Source: Lepidurus packardi (lineage: Eukaryota > Arthropoda > Branchiopoda > Notostraca > Triopsidae). Taken from it: 64,000 bases of DNA. This document shows, in pieces, positions 27,264 to 36,347 of the stretch. The stretch spans positions 331,532 to 395,531 of the forward strand of contig JAKZAN010000053.1 in the NCBI GenBank assembly GCA_023053545.1, in the 5' to 3' direction. The notes under the pieces are model-generated. The model had not been told where the DNA came from and searched no databases. It saw nothing but the letters and a program-made list of their open reading frames with translations. The translations under genes and the position numbers were made by a program. Within the stretch, counting starts at the first letter, position 1. Each line of letters starts with the position of its first letter.

Positions 27264-27767
27264 TTAAAACGTAAACTTAATTCCCAGCGCAATATCAGGA
27301 CCAAAAGAATCCATGTTGGCTCTAGAATCACTAAAATACAATTCAGGTCTGAAATCAAGCGATAAAATTAAAGGTATATTAAAAACATATTCAATACCAA
27401 TATCACCTGCAGCCAATAGGAAAGTTCCACTGTCTTTAGTATCATTTGGTAATACATATTTATCATTATAACTCCAGCTACCAATACCAGCTCCAACACC
27501 AGCATACCAATTGAAACCACCTTCAATGTTCCAAACCCATTGGTATAAACCTACCAATTTAACAGCATCGCTATATTTACTATCACGCCAGCCCAAATCA
27601 AGTTCTAAACGGTTGTTTGCTCCTAAAGCCCTTTGGTAAGTGATCTCACCGCCAAATCCATCATTGTCACCTAGACGCAAACCCAACGCGTTTTTTCTAA
27701 TTTCCTGCGCCTGTGCTGTGAATGCAATTGCAAACAACAAAAACACACTTAAAAAAATCTTTTTCAT
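27264..27767 (-). CDS. Small outer-membrane beta-barrel protein
   Basis: 167 aa. The signal peptide (MKKIFLSVFLLFAIAFTAQAQ) is followed by alternating hydrophobic/polar strands rich in Gly, Tyr and Trp, and the protein ends in Phe (IALGIKFTF), the typical barrel C-terminus. Length suggests an eight-stranded barrel like OmpX/OmpA-type or the common outer-membrane beta-barrel families of Bacteroidetes. No OmpA peptidoglycan-binding domain. Function unknown. A -7 box on the minus strand at 27797-27804 gives a leader of about 22 bases. Confidence 0.8.
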   Translation of the reverse strand: MKKIFLSVFLLFAIAFTAQAQEIRKNALGLRLGDNDGFGGEITYQRALGANNRLELDLGWRDSKYSDAVKLVGLYQWVWNIEGGFNWYAGVGAGIGSWSYNDKYVLPNDTKDSGTFLLAAGDIGIEYVFNIPLILSLDFRPELYFSDSRANMDSFGPDIALGIKFTF

Positions 27768-27796
27768 ATATTCTAGTAATTTAGTTAGTATTAAGA

Positions 27797-27804
27797 CAAA
27801 TTTA
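27797..27804 (-). promoter_or_regulatory. -7 promoter box of the beta-barrel gene
   Basis: Minus-strand TAAATTTG, an exact TAnnTTTG match, 30 bases upstream of the ATG at 27767. It lies inside an AT-rich imperfect inverted repeat (AATTTAGT…ACTAAATT). Confidence 0.5.
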
Positions 27805-27920
27805 ATCTTACTAAATTAAAGACTCGACTAGGGGCTCTTTTTTTAACAAAACAATAGCAGGAAAAAGCGCTTTCGTCCCGCACAGTGCCAGATTTATTTT
27901 CAATTTTAAACTTATAAATG

Positions 27921-27928
27921 TACATTTG
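27921..27928 (+). promoter_or_regulatory. -7 promoter box of aroC
   Basis: TACATTTG matches TAnnTTTG. The predicted start site near 27934 lies between the two in-frame ATGs and so favours the aroC start at 27944 over 27926. No clear -33 TTG at the usual distance. Confidence 0.5.
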
Positions 27929-27943
27929 TTTAAAACACGATTT

Positions 27944-29005
27944 ATGGCTGGAAACAGTATCGGTAATATTTTTCGGTTAACCACTTTTGGAGAATCCCAT
28001 GGTCAGGCAATCGGCGGCGTTATTGACGGTTGTCCGCCAAATATCACAATAGATTTTGATTTTATACAGCAGGAAATGAACCGGCGCAAACCTGGGCAAT
28101 CTTCAATCGTAACACAACGAACTGAATCTGACTCAGTTTCGTTTCTATCAGGCATATTTGAAGGCAAATCGACCGGCGCACCAATAGGGTTTATCATTCA
28201 AAATCAAGATCAAAAATCTGCTGATTATAGCCATATCGAAAATACATTTCGACCAGGTCATGCCGATTACGTATACCAAGAAAAATATGGCACACGCGAC
28301 TATAGAGGCGGTGGCAGAAGTTCGGCCAGAGAAACCGCTTGCAGGGTAGCGGCCGGTGCTATAGCGAAACTGATTTTAAAGGACGTAAAAATAAATGCCT
28401 TCGTATCTTCTGTAGGCGACATTTTTATTGACAAGCCTTATCAACAACTTGACTTCTCTAAAATTGAAAGCAATATAATTAGGTGTCCAGATGATGCAGT
28501 TGCGGAAAAGATGATCAATTTGATATCTGCCGTTAAAAAAGATGGTGACACGGTGGGTGGTACAATAACATGTGTTTTACAAAATGTTCCGATTGGATTG
28601 GGGGAACCTATTTTTGATAAACTACATGCAGATCTAGCAAAAGCAATGATGTCTATCAACGCAGTGAAGGGATTTGAATATGGCAGTGGATTTTGTGGCG
28701 CGCGCATGAAGGGTAGCGAACACAACGATTTGTACAATCCTGATGGCACCACAAAAACAAATTACGCTGGCGGAATTCAAGGCGGTATTAGCAACGGAAT
28801 GGACATTTATTTCAGAATTGCTTTCAAGCCGGTTTCCACTATAATGAAAGCTCAAGAAACAATAAATAGCAATGGCGAAACAGTCGAAATGAAAGGAAAA
28901 GGCAGGCATGATCCATGTGTGGTGCCAAGAGCAGTTCCAATTGTTGAAGCTATGGCAGCGTTAGTTTTAGCCGATTTTTACTTACTAAACAAAATTTATC
29001 AATAA
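27944..29005 (+). CDS. aroC: Chorismate synthase
   Basis: 353 aa from the ATG at 27944; the family normally begins [20 protein letters not shown], so the upstream ATG at 27926 is not used. It converts 5-enolpyruvylshikimate 3-phosphate to chorismate with reduced FMN, the last step of the shikimate pathway. The three signatures are intact: [17 protein letters not shown], the [19 protein letters not shown] region and [14 protein letters not shown] near the C-terminus. Invariant His in GESHG and Asp in HDP are present. A symporter gene starts 3 bases downstream. Confidence 0.97.
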   Translation: MAGNSIGNIFRLTTFGESHGQAIGGVIDGCPPNITIDFDFIQQEMNRRKPGQSSIVTQRTESDSVSFLSGIFEGKSTGAPIGFIIQNQDQKSADYSHIENTFRPGHADYVYQEKYGTRDYRGGGRSSARETACRVAAGAIAKLILKDVKINAFVSSVGDIFIDKPYQQLDFSKIESNIIRCPDDAVAEKMINLISAVKKDGDTVGGTITCVLQNVPIGLGEPIFDKLHADLAKAMMSINAVKGFEYGSGFCGARMKGSEHNDLYNPDGTTKTNYAGGIQGGISNGMDIYFRIAFKPVSTIMKAQETINSNGETVEMKGKGRHDPCVVPRAVPIVEAMAALVLADFYLLNKIYQ

Positions 29006-29008
29006 AGC

Positions 29009-30265
29009 ATGAATACAGCATTAGAACAAAAAAAGCAATCTGCATTGTCAAATCTCACGGTGCAAATATTAATCGCAATGGTAATTGGAGCTGGTTTGGG
29101 GATTTACATTCACAACAATTTTTCCGCAGAGGGTGCTAAAGAATTTAGTGGGTATATCAAAATGTTGGCAACCGTTTTTATCCGATTGGTACAGATGATT
29201 ATCTCGCCTTTGGTTTTTACAACATTAGTGGTTGGTATTGCAAAGCTAGGCGATATAAAGGCAGTTGGCCGAATAGGAGGAAAGGCGATGGCATGGTTTT
29301 TTTCAGCTTCGTTCATCTCATTGTTGATTGGATTGTTTTGGGTGAATCTGCTTGAGCCGGGCGTTGGTTTAAATCTTGGTAATATCGATTTGTCGACTGC
29401 TGCTGAAGTTACAGACAAAACAAATGCGTTTTCGATGCAAAATTTTGTCGAACATATTATCCCAAAAAGTATAGTTGAAGCGATGGCCACAAACGAAATA
29501 TTGCAGATAGTAATATTTTCGATTTTCTTCGGACTTGCAGCTGCTTCAATTGGAGATCATGCAAAACCAGTTGTGAATGCCCTTGATAAAACATCACACA
29601 TCGTCTTAAAGATGGTAAATTATGTTATGAAATTTGCGCCAATTGGTGTCTTCGGTGCGATTGCTGCGGTTTTCGCAATTAGAGATCTTAATGATTTGCT
29701 GCTTACATATGTGAAGTACTTCGGCTCATTTCTTGTCGGTATTTCTTCCCTGTGGGTTGTTCTGCTATTTATAGGATATTTGTTTTTAGGTAAAACATTA
29801 GTAACGTTGCTAAAAAGAATTGTAAGTCCGTTAATAATAGCTTTTGGAACCACAAGCAGCGAAGCAGTATTTCCAAAATTAACCGAAGAATTAGAGCGAT
29901 TTGGCGTTAAAGATAAAATAGTCTCCTTTATGTTGCCTCTGGGTTATTCCTTCAACTTAGATGGTTCGATGATGTATATGACCTTTGCCAGTATTTTTAT
30001 TGCGCAGGCATATGGTGTCGAGCTCACGCTGGGTACACAGATGACGATGCTATTGGTTCTAATGCTAACCAGTAAAGGGATTGCAGGGGTTCCGCGGGCA
30101 AGTTTAGTGGTGGTTGCCGCAACATGCGGAATGTTTAAAATTCCGATAGAAGGTATAGCCTTAATCCTTCCAATTGATCATTTTTGTGATATGTTTAGAA
30201 GTGCTACAAATGTGCTTGGCAATGCCTTAGCAACTTCAGTTGTTGGAAAGTGGGAAAAAGATTAG
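29009..30265 (+). CDS. Dicarboxylate/amino acid:cation symporter (DAACS family)
   Basis: 418 aa with about eight membrane helices and two re-entrant hairpins, as in GltP/DctA. Signature regions: the Ser-rich hairpin TTSSEAVFPKLTEELE (HP1), the NxDG motif in YSFNLDGSMMYMTFASIFIAQ (helix 7), and SKGIAGVPRASLVVV (HP2) followed by LPIDHFCDMFRSATNVLGN (helix 8). It would import glutamate, aspartate or C4-dicarboxylates with Na+ or H+. The Asp in helix 8 is seen, but substrate preference cannot be fixed by reading. It lies 3 bases after aroC, probably cotranscribed. Confidence 0.9.
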   Translation: MNTALEQKKQSALSNLTVQILIAMVIGAGLGIYIHNNFSAEGAKEFSGYIKMLATVFIRLVQMIISPLVFTTLVVGIAKLGDIKAVGRIGGKAMAWFFSASFISLLIGLFWVNLLEPGVGLNLGNIDLSTAAEVTDKTNAFSMQNFVEHIIPKSIVEAMATNEILQIVIFSIFFGLAAASIGDHAKPVVNALDKTSHIVLKMVNYVMKFAPIGVFGAIAAVFAIRDLNDLLLTYVKYFGSFLVGISSLWVVLLFIGYLFLGKTLVTLLKRIVSPLIIAFGTTSSEAVFPKLTEELERFGVKDKIVSFMLPLGYSFNLDGSMMYMTFASIFIAQAYGVELTLGTQMTMLLVLMLTSKGIAGVPRASLVVVAATCGMFKIPIEGIALILPIDHFCDMFRSATNVLGNALATSVVGKWEKD

Positions 30266-30293
30266 ATTTTTATAAAAGTTAGGAAAATATAAT

Positions 30294-30301
30294 TACATTT
30301 G
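30294..30301 (+). promoter_or_regulatory. -7 promoter box of the T9SS cargo gene
   Basis: TACATTTG, an exact TAnnTTTG match, 27 bases before the ATG at 30329. No well-spaced -33 TTG. Confidence 0.5.
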
Positions 30302-30328
30302 ATTATTATCTAATCAATAAATTATATT

Positions 30329-32008
30329 ATGAGAAAAACTACTTTATTTCTATTTTTTCTAACACTCTTGGGTGTAAACAGCTTATTAGCACAGGTTGAT
30401 TATTATACCGTGCTACCAAACAATGGCGGAACTTCTCCCAACGGGCGAGCCCCTCAAGGTGGAAGGCCAGCTAATAGAAGCGTATGGATTATTACCGCGG
30501 CAGAAATGTCTGCTTCAGGTTTTACAGCAGGTTCGGTTGTAACTTCAATTGGTTTTAATCTAAGTGTTGCTCAAAATATAGCAACGACAGGATCTATGGT
30601 TGTGTATTTAGAAAACACTGCGGATGTCACCAACACAAAAAGCTTAACGTGGGCTACTGCAATTACGGGCATGACAACTGTTAGCAATTCTACAATAACA
30701 ATTCCTGCAACAGTTGGAACTTACGATATACCATTTTCTGGCGGATCAGCTTTTACGTACACCGGCGGCTCTTTGTATGTTGCATTTGACTACCAAAATT
30801 TCGCAAATCCAGTTGCAACCACATTAAATACAGCACTTTGTAACACAGCTCTTACTGATGGACTTAAAGGCGCCATGACTGCAATAGGAACGACAACACC
30901 TGTTGCTACTACTGTAGCTTCGAGCTTTAGACCGGAAACAAGATTAGGAAGACAAGTGTCTTGTACGAGACCAATAAATGTTAGCGAGGTAGTGGCTTCT
31001 AAAACTGCAACAAGTGTAACGGCCACATGGACAAATGCAAACGCAACGTCTTTAGAGTATGGTCCATACGGTTTCACGCCAGGAACAGGAACCGTTGTAA
31101 ATAACATTACAAGTCCGTATACTTTAACTGGATTAACACCTAGCACTGTTTACGATTTTTATTTCTTTAATAATTGTGGCACAACTGGAACGCCTGTTTA
31201 TAGCGCAAGAACCCCTGTTGCTGTTTTTAATACCGTATTTCAAAACGTAACACCTCCTTATTCTACAAGTTTTGAACAAGAAAAACTGGCTTATATTGGT
31301 TGGGCAGAAACGGCTACAACACCGGCCAATGCGTGGTTCTTGAACATCGGCGGAGCAGGAAGTGTTCTTGTACAGAATGGTGTGGTCTCTGCAATTGCAG
31401 TAACACCAGCAGCTGTAGCCGCAAATGAAAGAATGTATTCAAGAGGTATCAATTTGGAAGCTGGATACACTACTACAGTTTCGTATTACTTAAGAAATTA
31501 TGTAGCATCAGGATCAACTAATACTGCAAGCTACCAACTAACAGTAGGACAAGGTCAAACTGCTGCGGCACAAAGCACCGTTTTAGCAACAGAAACTGGT
31601 ATCAATTCTGCAACTTTCATACAGAAAACATATACTTTCGTTGCGCCAACAACAGGCGTATACAACTTTGGTTTCTTGCATAATTCGCCGGCTAATGCAA
31701 CCGGAACACATGCTTTAATTGTTGATAATTTTACCGTTACATCTGCTTTGGGTACTAACGAGGTTTTAGCTTCTAAATTCGCTGCCTATCCAAATCCAGT
31801 TTCGTCTGTATTGACTGTTTCTAACGATGCAAACGCACTCATTAACACCATTAAAATTCTAGACATCAATGGCAGAACAATGAAAGTTGTAAACCCATCA
31901 AATGTTACAGAAGTGCAAGTCAATATTTCTGATTTATCAGCTGGAATTTACATGATGAATGTAACTACAGATCAAGGAAGTATTTCAAAGAAAATTGTTA
32001 AGCAATAA
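30329..32008 (+). CDS. Secreted protein with fibronectin III-like domain and type IX secretion (type A) sorting domain
   Basis: 559 aa. Signal peptide (MRKTTLFLFFLTLLGVNSLLAQ), a beta-rich region of about 190 residues with Gly/Ser/Thr-rich strands, a fibronectin III-like domain (about 205-300, CTRPINVSEVVASKTATSVTATWTN…LTGLTPSTVYDFYF), a jellyroll-like domain with the SFEQEKLAYIGW start, and a C-terminal T9SS domain (about 480-559, FAAYPNPVSSVLTVSN…ISDLSAGIYMMNV…KKIVKQ). T9SS cargo of this kind is exported and fixed on the cell surface or released. No catalytic motif is visible, so an adhesin-like or carbohydrate-binding role is possible. The gene stands alone between promoter and terminator. 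Confidence 0.88.
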   Translation: MRKTTLFLFFLTLLGVNSLLAQVDYYTVLPNNGGTSPNGRAPQGGRPANRSVWIITAAEMSASGFTAGSVVTSIGFNLSVAQNIATTGSMVVYLENTADVTNTKSLTWATAITGMTTVSNSTITIPATVGTYDIPFSGGSAFTYTGGSLYVAFDYQNFANPVATTLNTALCNTALTDGLKGAMTAIGTTTPVATTVASSFRPETRLGRQVSCTRPINVSEVVASKTATSVTATWTNANATSLEYGPYGFTPGTGTVVNNITSPYTLTGLTPSTVYDFYFFNNCGTTGTPVYSARTPVAVFNTVFQNVTPPYSTSFEQEKLAYIGWAETATTPANAWFLNIGGAGSVLVQNGVVSAIAVTPAAVAANERMYSRGINLEAGYTTTVSYYLRNYVASGSTNTASYQLTVGQGQTAAAQSTVLATETGINSATFIQKTYTFVAPTTGVYNFGFLHNSPANATGTHALIVDNFTVTSALGTNEVLASKFAAYPNPVSSVLTVSNDANALINTIKILDINGRTMKVVNPSNVTEVQVNISDLSAGIYMMNVTTDQGSISKKIVKQ

Positions 32009-32027
32009 GCTTACTATTATTTTCAAG

Positions 32028-32062
32028 CAAAAACTCCCAAATTTATTTGGGAGTTTTTTTTA
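32028..32062. terminator. Bidirectional terminator after the T9SS cargo gene
   Basis: AACTCCCAAA pairs with TTTGGGAGTT around a TTTA loop and is followed by a T-run; A-rich sequence on the left makes it work in both directions. The convergent DCC-family gene ends at 32064. Confidence 0.9.
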
Positions 32063-32063
32063 T

Positions 32064-32483
32064 TCATAAAAATTTAGACTGTAGTTCGGGGGTAGGGCTC
32101 ATGCAATGGTCTTTCTTGCCATACAACCGATACCTATTTTTTGCGATATAATCATAAAAATAGTCCCGCAGCGATTTAGGAAAAACATAAAAGATACTTG
32201 ACAAAGCACTAATTGCATTAAGATCTTTTAAAATTTCTAATGCAGCATCTGATTTGAATTGGTAGGATACACCTGGCTCATATAATATAATGCTGTCCAT
32301 TGTCGTGGGGTCTACGCCAATACGCTTTAGAATCTGAGAACCTAAATCAGATTGTAATGCAACAAATCTGAAGTGGTCTTTGCGATCTCGTTTGATAACA
32401 TATTGCACAAAATTATTGCATAGATTACAAACACCATCAAACAAAATAATCTTCTTTCCACTAGGTAATTGTAGTTCAGACAT
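32064..32483 (-). CDS. DCC family thiol-disulfide oxidoreductase-like protein (DUF393)
   Basis: 139 aa, no signal peptide. The family motif is clear at the N-terminus: ILFDGVCNLCNNFVQYVIKRD, giving the DxxCxxC redox motif, followed by FRFVALQSDLG and the C-terminal half with FPKSLRDYFYDYIAKNRYRLYGK. DUF393 proteins are thioredoxin-like, but few have been characterised. The gene starts 2 bases after the mutS2 stop codon and so belongs to the same transcript. Confidence 0.88.
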   Translation of the reverse strand: MSELQLPSGKKIILFDGVCNLCNNFVQYVIKRDRKDHFRFVALQSDLGSQILKRIGVDPTTMDSIILYEPGVSYQFKSDAALEILKDLNAISALSSIFYVFPKSLRDYFYDYIAKNRYRLYGKKDHCMSPTPELQSKFL

Positions 32484-32485
32484 AT

Positions 32486-34651
32486 CTATTTTTTTGCTTC
32501 AACTAGTTCCAACACGTCCAAACTTACCTTCGAAGTGAACACGCCATAATTAACGGTTGCTTTGCTTTTCTCAATGCTGTCGATACTTCCAACAGCTTTG
32601 CCATCGTGCATTCGAACTCGATCGCCCACCCGCAATATCGGCTTTGGCTTTTCAATCGGAACCGCCTTAATCTTCTTTTCCTTTTTTTCCTGACGAATTT
32701 CCGCAACTTTCACAGTAACTTCCTGCACAATCTCTTTTTGCTTCTCTACTTGCGCCTTGGTTTCTTTTGCAGATGATTTTTTTCGCTTTGAATTTTCAAT
32801 CTCAATGATCTTAATAAATTCGCTGACTAATTCTTTTTTATTTTTATTATTAAAATACTTGTTGCTTAAGTCATCAACTTTTTGCCCAATGTAAATCAGT
32901 TTTTGATTTGCATCATAAAGTTCCTGGTAGCTTTCTAGTTTCTGCTTAATCTTAGCGTTGATGTGCTCCATCTTTTTATTTTCTTCGCGAGCCTTAGATT
33001 CTTCTTCTTTTAAGGTTTGCGAAGTTTTTTCCATCTTTGAACGCTCTTTTTGCAGGGTCGCAATGGTTTTATCAAAACGTATTTTCCCGCCTTCAATTTT
33101 CTTTTTTGCTCTATTAATTAACCCAAAAGGAATGCCATTTTTCTGTGCAACTTCAAACGTAAAAGAGCTTCCGGCTTGGCCTAGCACTAATTTGTAAAGT
33201 GGTTCCAAAGTTTTCTCGTCAAAAAGCATATTTGCATTGCTAGCAAAAGGCAGTTCATTTGCAAGCATTTTTAGGTTGGAATAATGCGTAGTGATAATCC
33301 CGAAAGCCTCTCGGTGATAAAACTCCTCTAAAAACACCTCAGCCAAGGCGCCGCCCAACTCTGGGTCAGAACCAGTTCCAAATTCATCAATCAAAAATAG
33401 TGTGTGCTTATTGCATTTTTTTAAGAAATAGTTCATGTTTTTAAGTCGGTAGCTATACGTACTCAAATGATTTTCTATGGATTGATTATCTCCAATATCT
33501 GTTAATATTCGATCAAACAAACACGTTTCACTTCGCTCATGAACCGGGATTAAAATACCGCTTTGTAGCATCAATTGAAGCAGGCCGACCGTTTTTAAAG
33601 AAATGGTTTTTCCGCCTGCATTTGGCCCTGAAATTACAATAATGCGACTTTCTTGATTAAATTCTATTGTTTGTGGGTGGGTTACCTCGTTTTTAATCTT
33701 ATTACTTAAATACAAAATCGGATGGTATGCGTCCCGAAAGTATACTTTCCGCTCTGCTACAATGCTAGGCAAAACACCGTTAATTCTACTTGCATATTTT
33801 GCTTTGGCAGCTATAACATCCACATCGCTAAGAAAGTCCTGATACTGGTACAGCAAATCGACATGCGGCCGTATTCGGTAACTTAACATTTTTAAGATGC
33901 GATTAATTTCTTCTTTCTCTTCGTATTCCAAATTACTCAATTCACGAGAATATTTCAGGGTCTGTTCTGGCTCGATATAGGCAATGCTTCCTGTTTTTGA
34001 ACTCCCCAAGATTGAACCTTTAACCTTGCGTCTATACATCGCCAAAACAGCCAAAACACGTCGGTTCTGGACAAAACTTTCTTTAATATCGTCCAAGTAA
34101 CCAAGTGAATTGTATTGTGTTAAAGCAACACCAAAACTTTGATTGACCTTTCCTCTAATCATATTCATATCGCGTCGAATATTGAGTAGGTCCGGAGATG
34201 CATTATCTCTAATTTCCCCATATTTATCTATCACTTCTTCAATAGCCTGAATAATCTCTTTTGTGTAGGTTACAGCAGAAGCTAATCTGTTAAGATTGGG
34301 ATAGTATTCATCAAATTTTTTGAAAAATTGAAGCAGCACATTTACGGTTTCACTAATGCTCGCAATCTTTTTAAAGGCATTAGGTTCCAAGAAACTATCA
34401 TCAATTGCTAGAAATTTAATTTCGTTTGTAATAGCCTCGAAGCCATGATTTGGAATGGCATTATTATTTTGATAGGACGACAAATATTCTGATGTCGCAA
34501 GCAGCGACTGCATCAGCGATTCCTTGTCGGCATATGGCTTGATTTCGAAAGCTTTTTCTTTGCCCAATTCCGTATTGCAAATTGCAGATAAGGTTTCTAG
34601 TACAACAGGGAACTGTAAATCTTCTAAGGTCTTGGAATTGATGCTGATCAT
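32486..34651 (-). CDS. MutS2-family ATPase lacking the Smr nuclease domain
   Basis: 721 aa. Core, clamp and ATPase domains follow the MutS2 order. Walker A is GPNAGGKTISLKT (about residue 340), Walker B LFLIDEFGTGSDPELGG, and the H-loop TTHYSNLK. A long charged coiled coil (about 510-640) leads to a KOW-like segment (LRVGDRVRMHDGKAVGSIDSI) and the protein then stops. The C-terminal Smr endonuclease domain of classical MutS2 (about 780 aa) is missing, which I believe is usual in Flavobacteriia. MutS2 acts on stalled ribosomes or branched DNA rather than mismatches. Without Smr it cannot cut by that domain. A -7 box lies about 26 bases upstream of the ATG. Confidence 0.88.
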   Translation of the reverse strand: MISINSKTLEDLQFPVVLETLSAICNTELGKEKAFEIKPYADKESLMQSLLATSEYLSSYQNNNAIPNHGFEAITNEIKFLAIDDSFLEPNAFKKIASISETVNVLLQFFKKFDEYYPNLNRLASAVTYTKEIIQAIEEVIDKYGEIRDNASPDLLNIRRDMNMIRGKVNQSFGVALTQYNSLGYLDDIKESFVQNRRVLAVLAMYRRKVKGSILGSSKTGSIAYIEPEQTLKYSRELSNLEYEEKEEINRILKMLSYRIRPHVDLLYQYQDFLSDVDVIAAKAKYASRINGVLPSIVAERKVYFRDAYHPILYLSNKIKNEVTHPQTIEFNQESRIIVISGPNAGGKTISLKTVGLLQLMLQSGILIPVHERSETCLFDRILTDIGDNQSIENHLSTYSYRLKNMNYFLKKCNKHTLFLIDEFGTGSDPELGGALAEVFLEEFYHREAFGIITTHYSNLKMLANELPFASNANMLFDEKTLEPLYKLVLGQAGSSFTFEVAQKNGIPFGLINRAKKKIEGGKIRFDKTIATLQKERSKMEKTSQTLKEEESKAREENKKMEHINAKIKQKLESYQELYDANQKLIYIGQKVDDLSNKYFNNKNKKELVSEFIKIIEIENSKRKKSSAKETKAQVEKQKEIVQEVTVKVAEIRQEKKEKKIKAVPIEKPKPILRVGDRVRMHDGKAVGSIDSIEKSKATVNYGVFTSKVSLDVLELVEAKK

Positions 34652-34676
34652 GAAATTTATTGTGAATTTACAGATA

Positions 34677-34684
34677 CAAATTTA
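34677..34684 (-). promoter_or_regulatory. -7 promoter box of mutS2 gene
   Basis: Minus-strand TAAATTTG, an exact TAnnTTTG match, placing the start site near 34671 and giving a leader of about 20 bases. Confidence 0.5.
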
Positions 34685-34727
34685 CGTAAATCGAAAGCTA
34701 TTGGTGGCGATTTTTAAGCATATTTAC

Positions 34728-34735
34728 TATATTTG
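34728..34735 (+). promoter_or_regulatory. -7 promoter box of ung
   Basis: TATATTTG matches TAnnTTTG and lies 14 bases before the ung ATG. A TTG at 34701-34703 lies 24 bases upstream and may be the -33 element. With the mutS2 box it forms a divergent promoter pair. Confidence 0.55.
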
Positions 34736-34749
34736 GATAAACATTAACT

Positions 34750-35412
34750 ATGGACTTTCAACTGCCTATTTCCTGGCATAACCATTTGAACGCTGAGCTT
34801 AAACTACCGTATTTCAATGCGTTAATTGCAAGTGTTGAAGAAGAATATGATGGGTTTGAATGTTTCCCCCCGAAAGATCAGATTTTGACTGCCTTTGAAA
34901 AATGTAGTTTTGAAGATGTTAAGGCGGTCATTATCGGACAAGATCCCTATCACGGTATGGGGCAGGCGCATGGCTTATGCTTTTCTGTTAATGATGGTGT
35001 TGCAATACCGCCTTCATTGCGCAATATTGTTCAGGAACTACAAAAAGACCTTGGCGAAACACTAATTTCAGGAAATTTGTCGCATTGGGCTTCACAAGGT
35101 GTGCTCTTGCTTAACGCTACGCTAACCGTTAGAAGCGGCTTGGCTGGAAGCCACCAGAAACTGGGCTGGGAACAGTTTACTGACGCGGTAATCAAAACTA
35201 TTTCAGAGCAGAAACAGCATGTTGTTTTCATGTTGTGGGGTGGTTTTGCAAAGAAGAAAGGTGTCAAAATTGACCGCCAAAAACACCTTGTTTTAGAAAG
35301 TGGTCATCCCTCACCGTTAAGTGCGAACAAAGGACATTGGTTTGGGAACAAACATTTTAGTCAAGCAAACGATTTTCTGATTCAAACCGGACAAGAACCT
35401 ATTTCGTGGTAG
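34750..35412 (+). CDS. ung: Uracil-DNA glycosylase, family 1
   Basis: 220 aa. It removes uracil from DNA for base-excision repair. The catalytic water-activating Asp is in VIIGQDPYHGMGQAHGLCFSV (about residue 65), the uracil-binding Asn in LLLNATLTVR, and the DNA-intercalating loop HPSPLSANKG carries the catalytic His. All are intact and the length is normal. It is divergent from mutS2 and converges on the transglutaminase gene with only 2 bases between the stops. Confidence 0.97.
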   Translation: MDFQLPISWHNHLNAELKLPYFNALIASVEEEYDGFECFPPKDQILTAFEKCSFEDVKAVIIGQDPYHGMGQAHGLCFSVNDGVAIPPSLRNIVQELQKDLGETLISGNLSHWASQGVLLLNATLTVRSGLAGSHQKLGWEQFTDAVIKTISEQKQHVVFMLWGGFAKKKGVKIDRQKHLVLESGHPSPLSANKGHWFGNKHFSQANDFLIQTGQEPISW

Positions 35413-35414
35413 AA

Positions 35415-36347
35415 TTAATTTAAGGTTAGTGCACCCAAAATTTCGTTAGACATGAAAGGGCCTCCCGGATACTTTGCGGTATAATCGAGGTTTAACCAGA
35501 TCTGCCCACGTTCATCAATATGATAATGCAACTCTTTGTCTTTTGTCTCCTTTTCAAAAAGCACTTTTTTTATTAGGTAATTAATCGCTTCAAGATCCGC
35601 TTTGTTTCCAATTAATATTTCTGGATAAATGTGGCCTGTGGTGTGTATCAGTCGAGGCGTTCCTCCAATTGATCGCACGCAAGCAGCCATCAAAATAGCA
35701 TGATCATCGCAATCGCCTGCAAGATAACTAACAGATTCACTTGCGCTGGCAATATAATCTCGGCCTTTCGGATCGTTCACATAGTTCCACCTGCTGTTTA
35801 TTTCAGTGAATGCGGCGAAACATTGCAAAATAACGCGGTATTCTCCTTGTCGCTTAACATTCTTGAAATGTTTGGAAGTGGCCATTATTGCAAAATTGCG
35901 AACCTTTGGATTGTCGTAATTGATAGCAGATAAAATTTTTGATTTATTGGGAAAAGGCAATAATTTGCCAATAATAATGTCCTGCGGGTTTGGGTCGTCT
36001 GCCATCGTATACATCATCGAACGGTAATCTTCAAAAACTGCTGAAAAACCGTATTCATCAGTAGCACTTCCGTATGCCAATACCAATAAGTATATCGCTA
36101 AGCAGATAATGATGATACTCCGAAGCCAATACAGCACAAAGTGTATGGCGGTAACGATGATGATCACCAACAGAATTTGATCAAGTTCAAAATACCAATC
36201 AGGGTCGATTAGATTTTGGTGCAGAATGATAAAAACAGGAATGGCGATCAGAATATTGAGTGCTGTAATAATAACCGTGTCCCAAGGCTTTTTGACCCGC
36301 AGCTTTTCTCGGATTCTTCGGAACGGAATATTACTCAATTTTATCAT
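35415..36347 (-). CDS. Membrane-anchored transglutaminase-like cysteine protein
   Basis: 310 aa. About three membrane helices in the first 100 residues (VIITALNILIAIPVFIIL, LLVIIIVTAIHFVLYWL, IIIICLAIYLLVLAYG) are followed by a transglutaminase/papain-like domain. The catalytic triad is visible: Cys in LAGDCDDHAILMAA, His in TTGHIYPEI and Asp in WLNLDYTAKYPGG. It could act as a peptidase or amide-forming enzyme at the cytoplasmic membrane. Its start codon shares one base with the stop codon of the binding-protein gene (TAATG), so the two are translationally coupled and perhaps work together. Confidence 0.8.
   Translation of the reverse strand: MIKLSNIPFRRIREKLRVKKPWDTVIITALNILIAIPVFIILHQNLIDPDWYFELDQILLVIIIVTAIHFVLYWLRSIIIICLAIYLLVLAYGSATDEYGFSAVFEDYRSMMYTMADDPNPQDIIIGKLLPFPNKSKILSAINYDNPKVRNFAIMATSKHFKNVKRQGEYRVILQCFAAFTEINSRWNYVNDPKGRDYIASASESVSYLAGDCDDHAILMAACVRSIGGTPRLIHTTGHIYPEILIGNKADLEAINYLIKKVLFEKETKDKELHYHIDERGQIWLNLDYTAKYPGGPFMSNEILGALTLN

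Noticed and set aside
32486..32706. Basic Arg/Lys-rich frame over the C-terminus of mutS2 (32524-32706)
   Set aside because: It is a shadow of the coiled-coil/KOW part of MutS2 in another frame, with no start context of its own.
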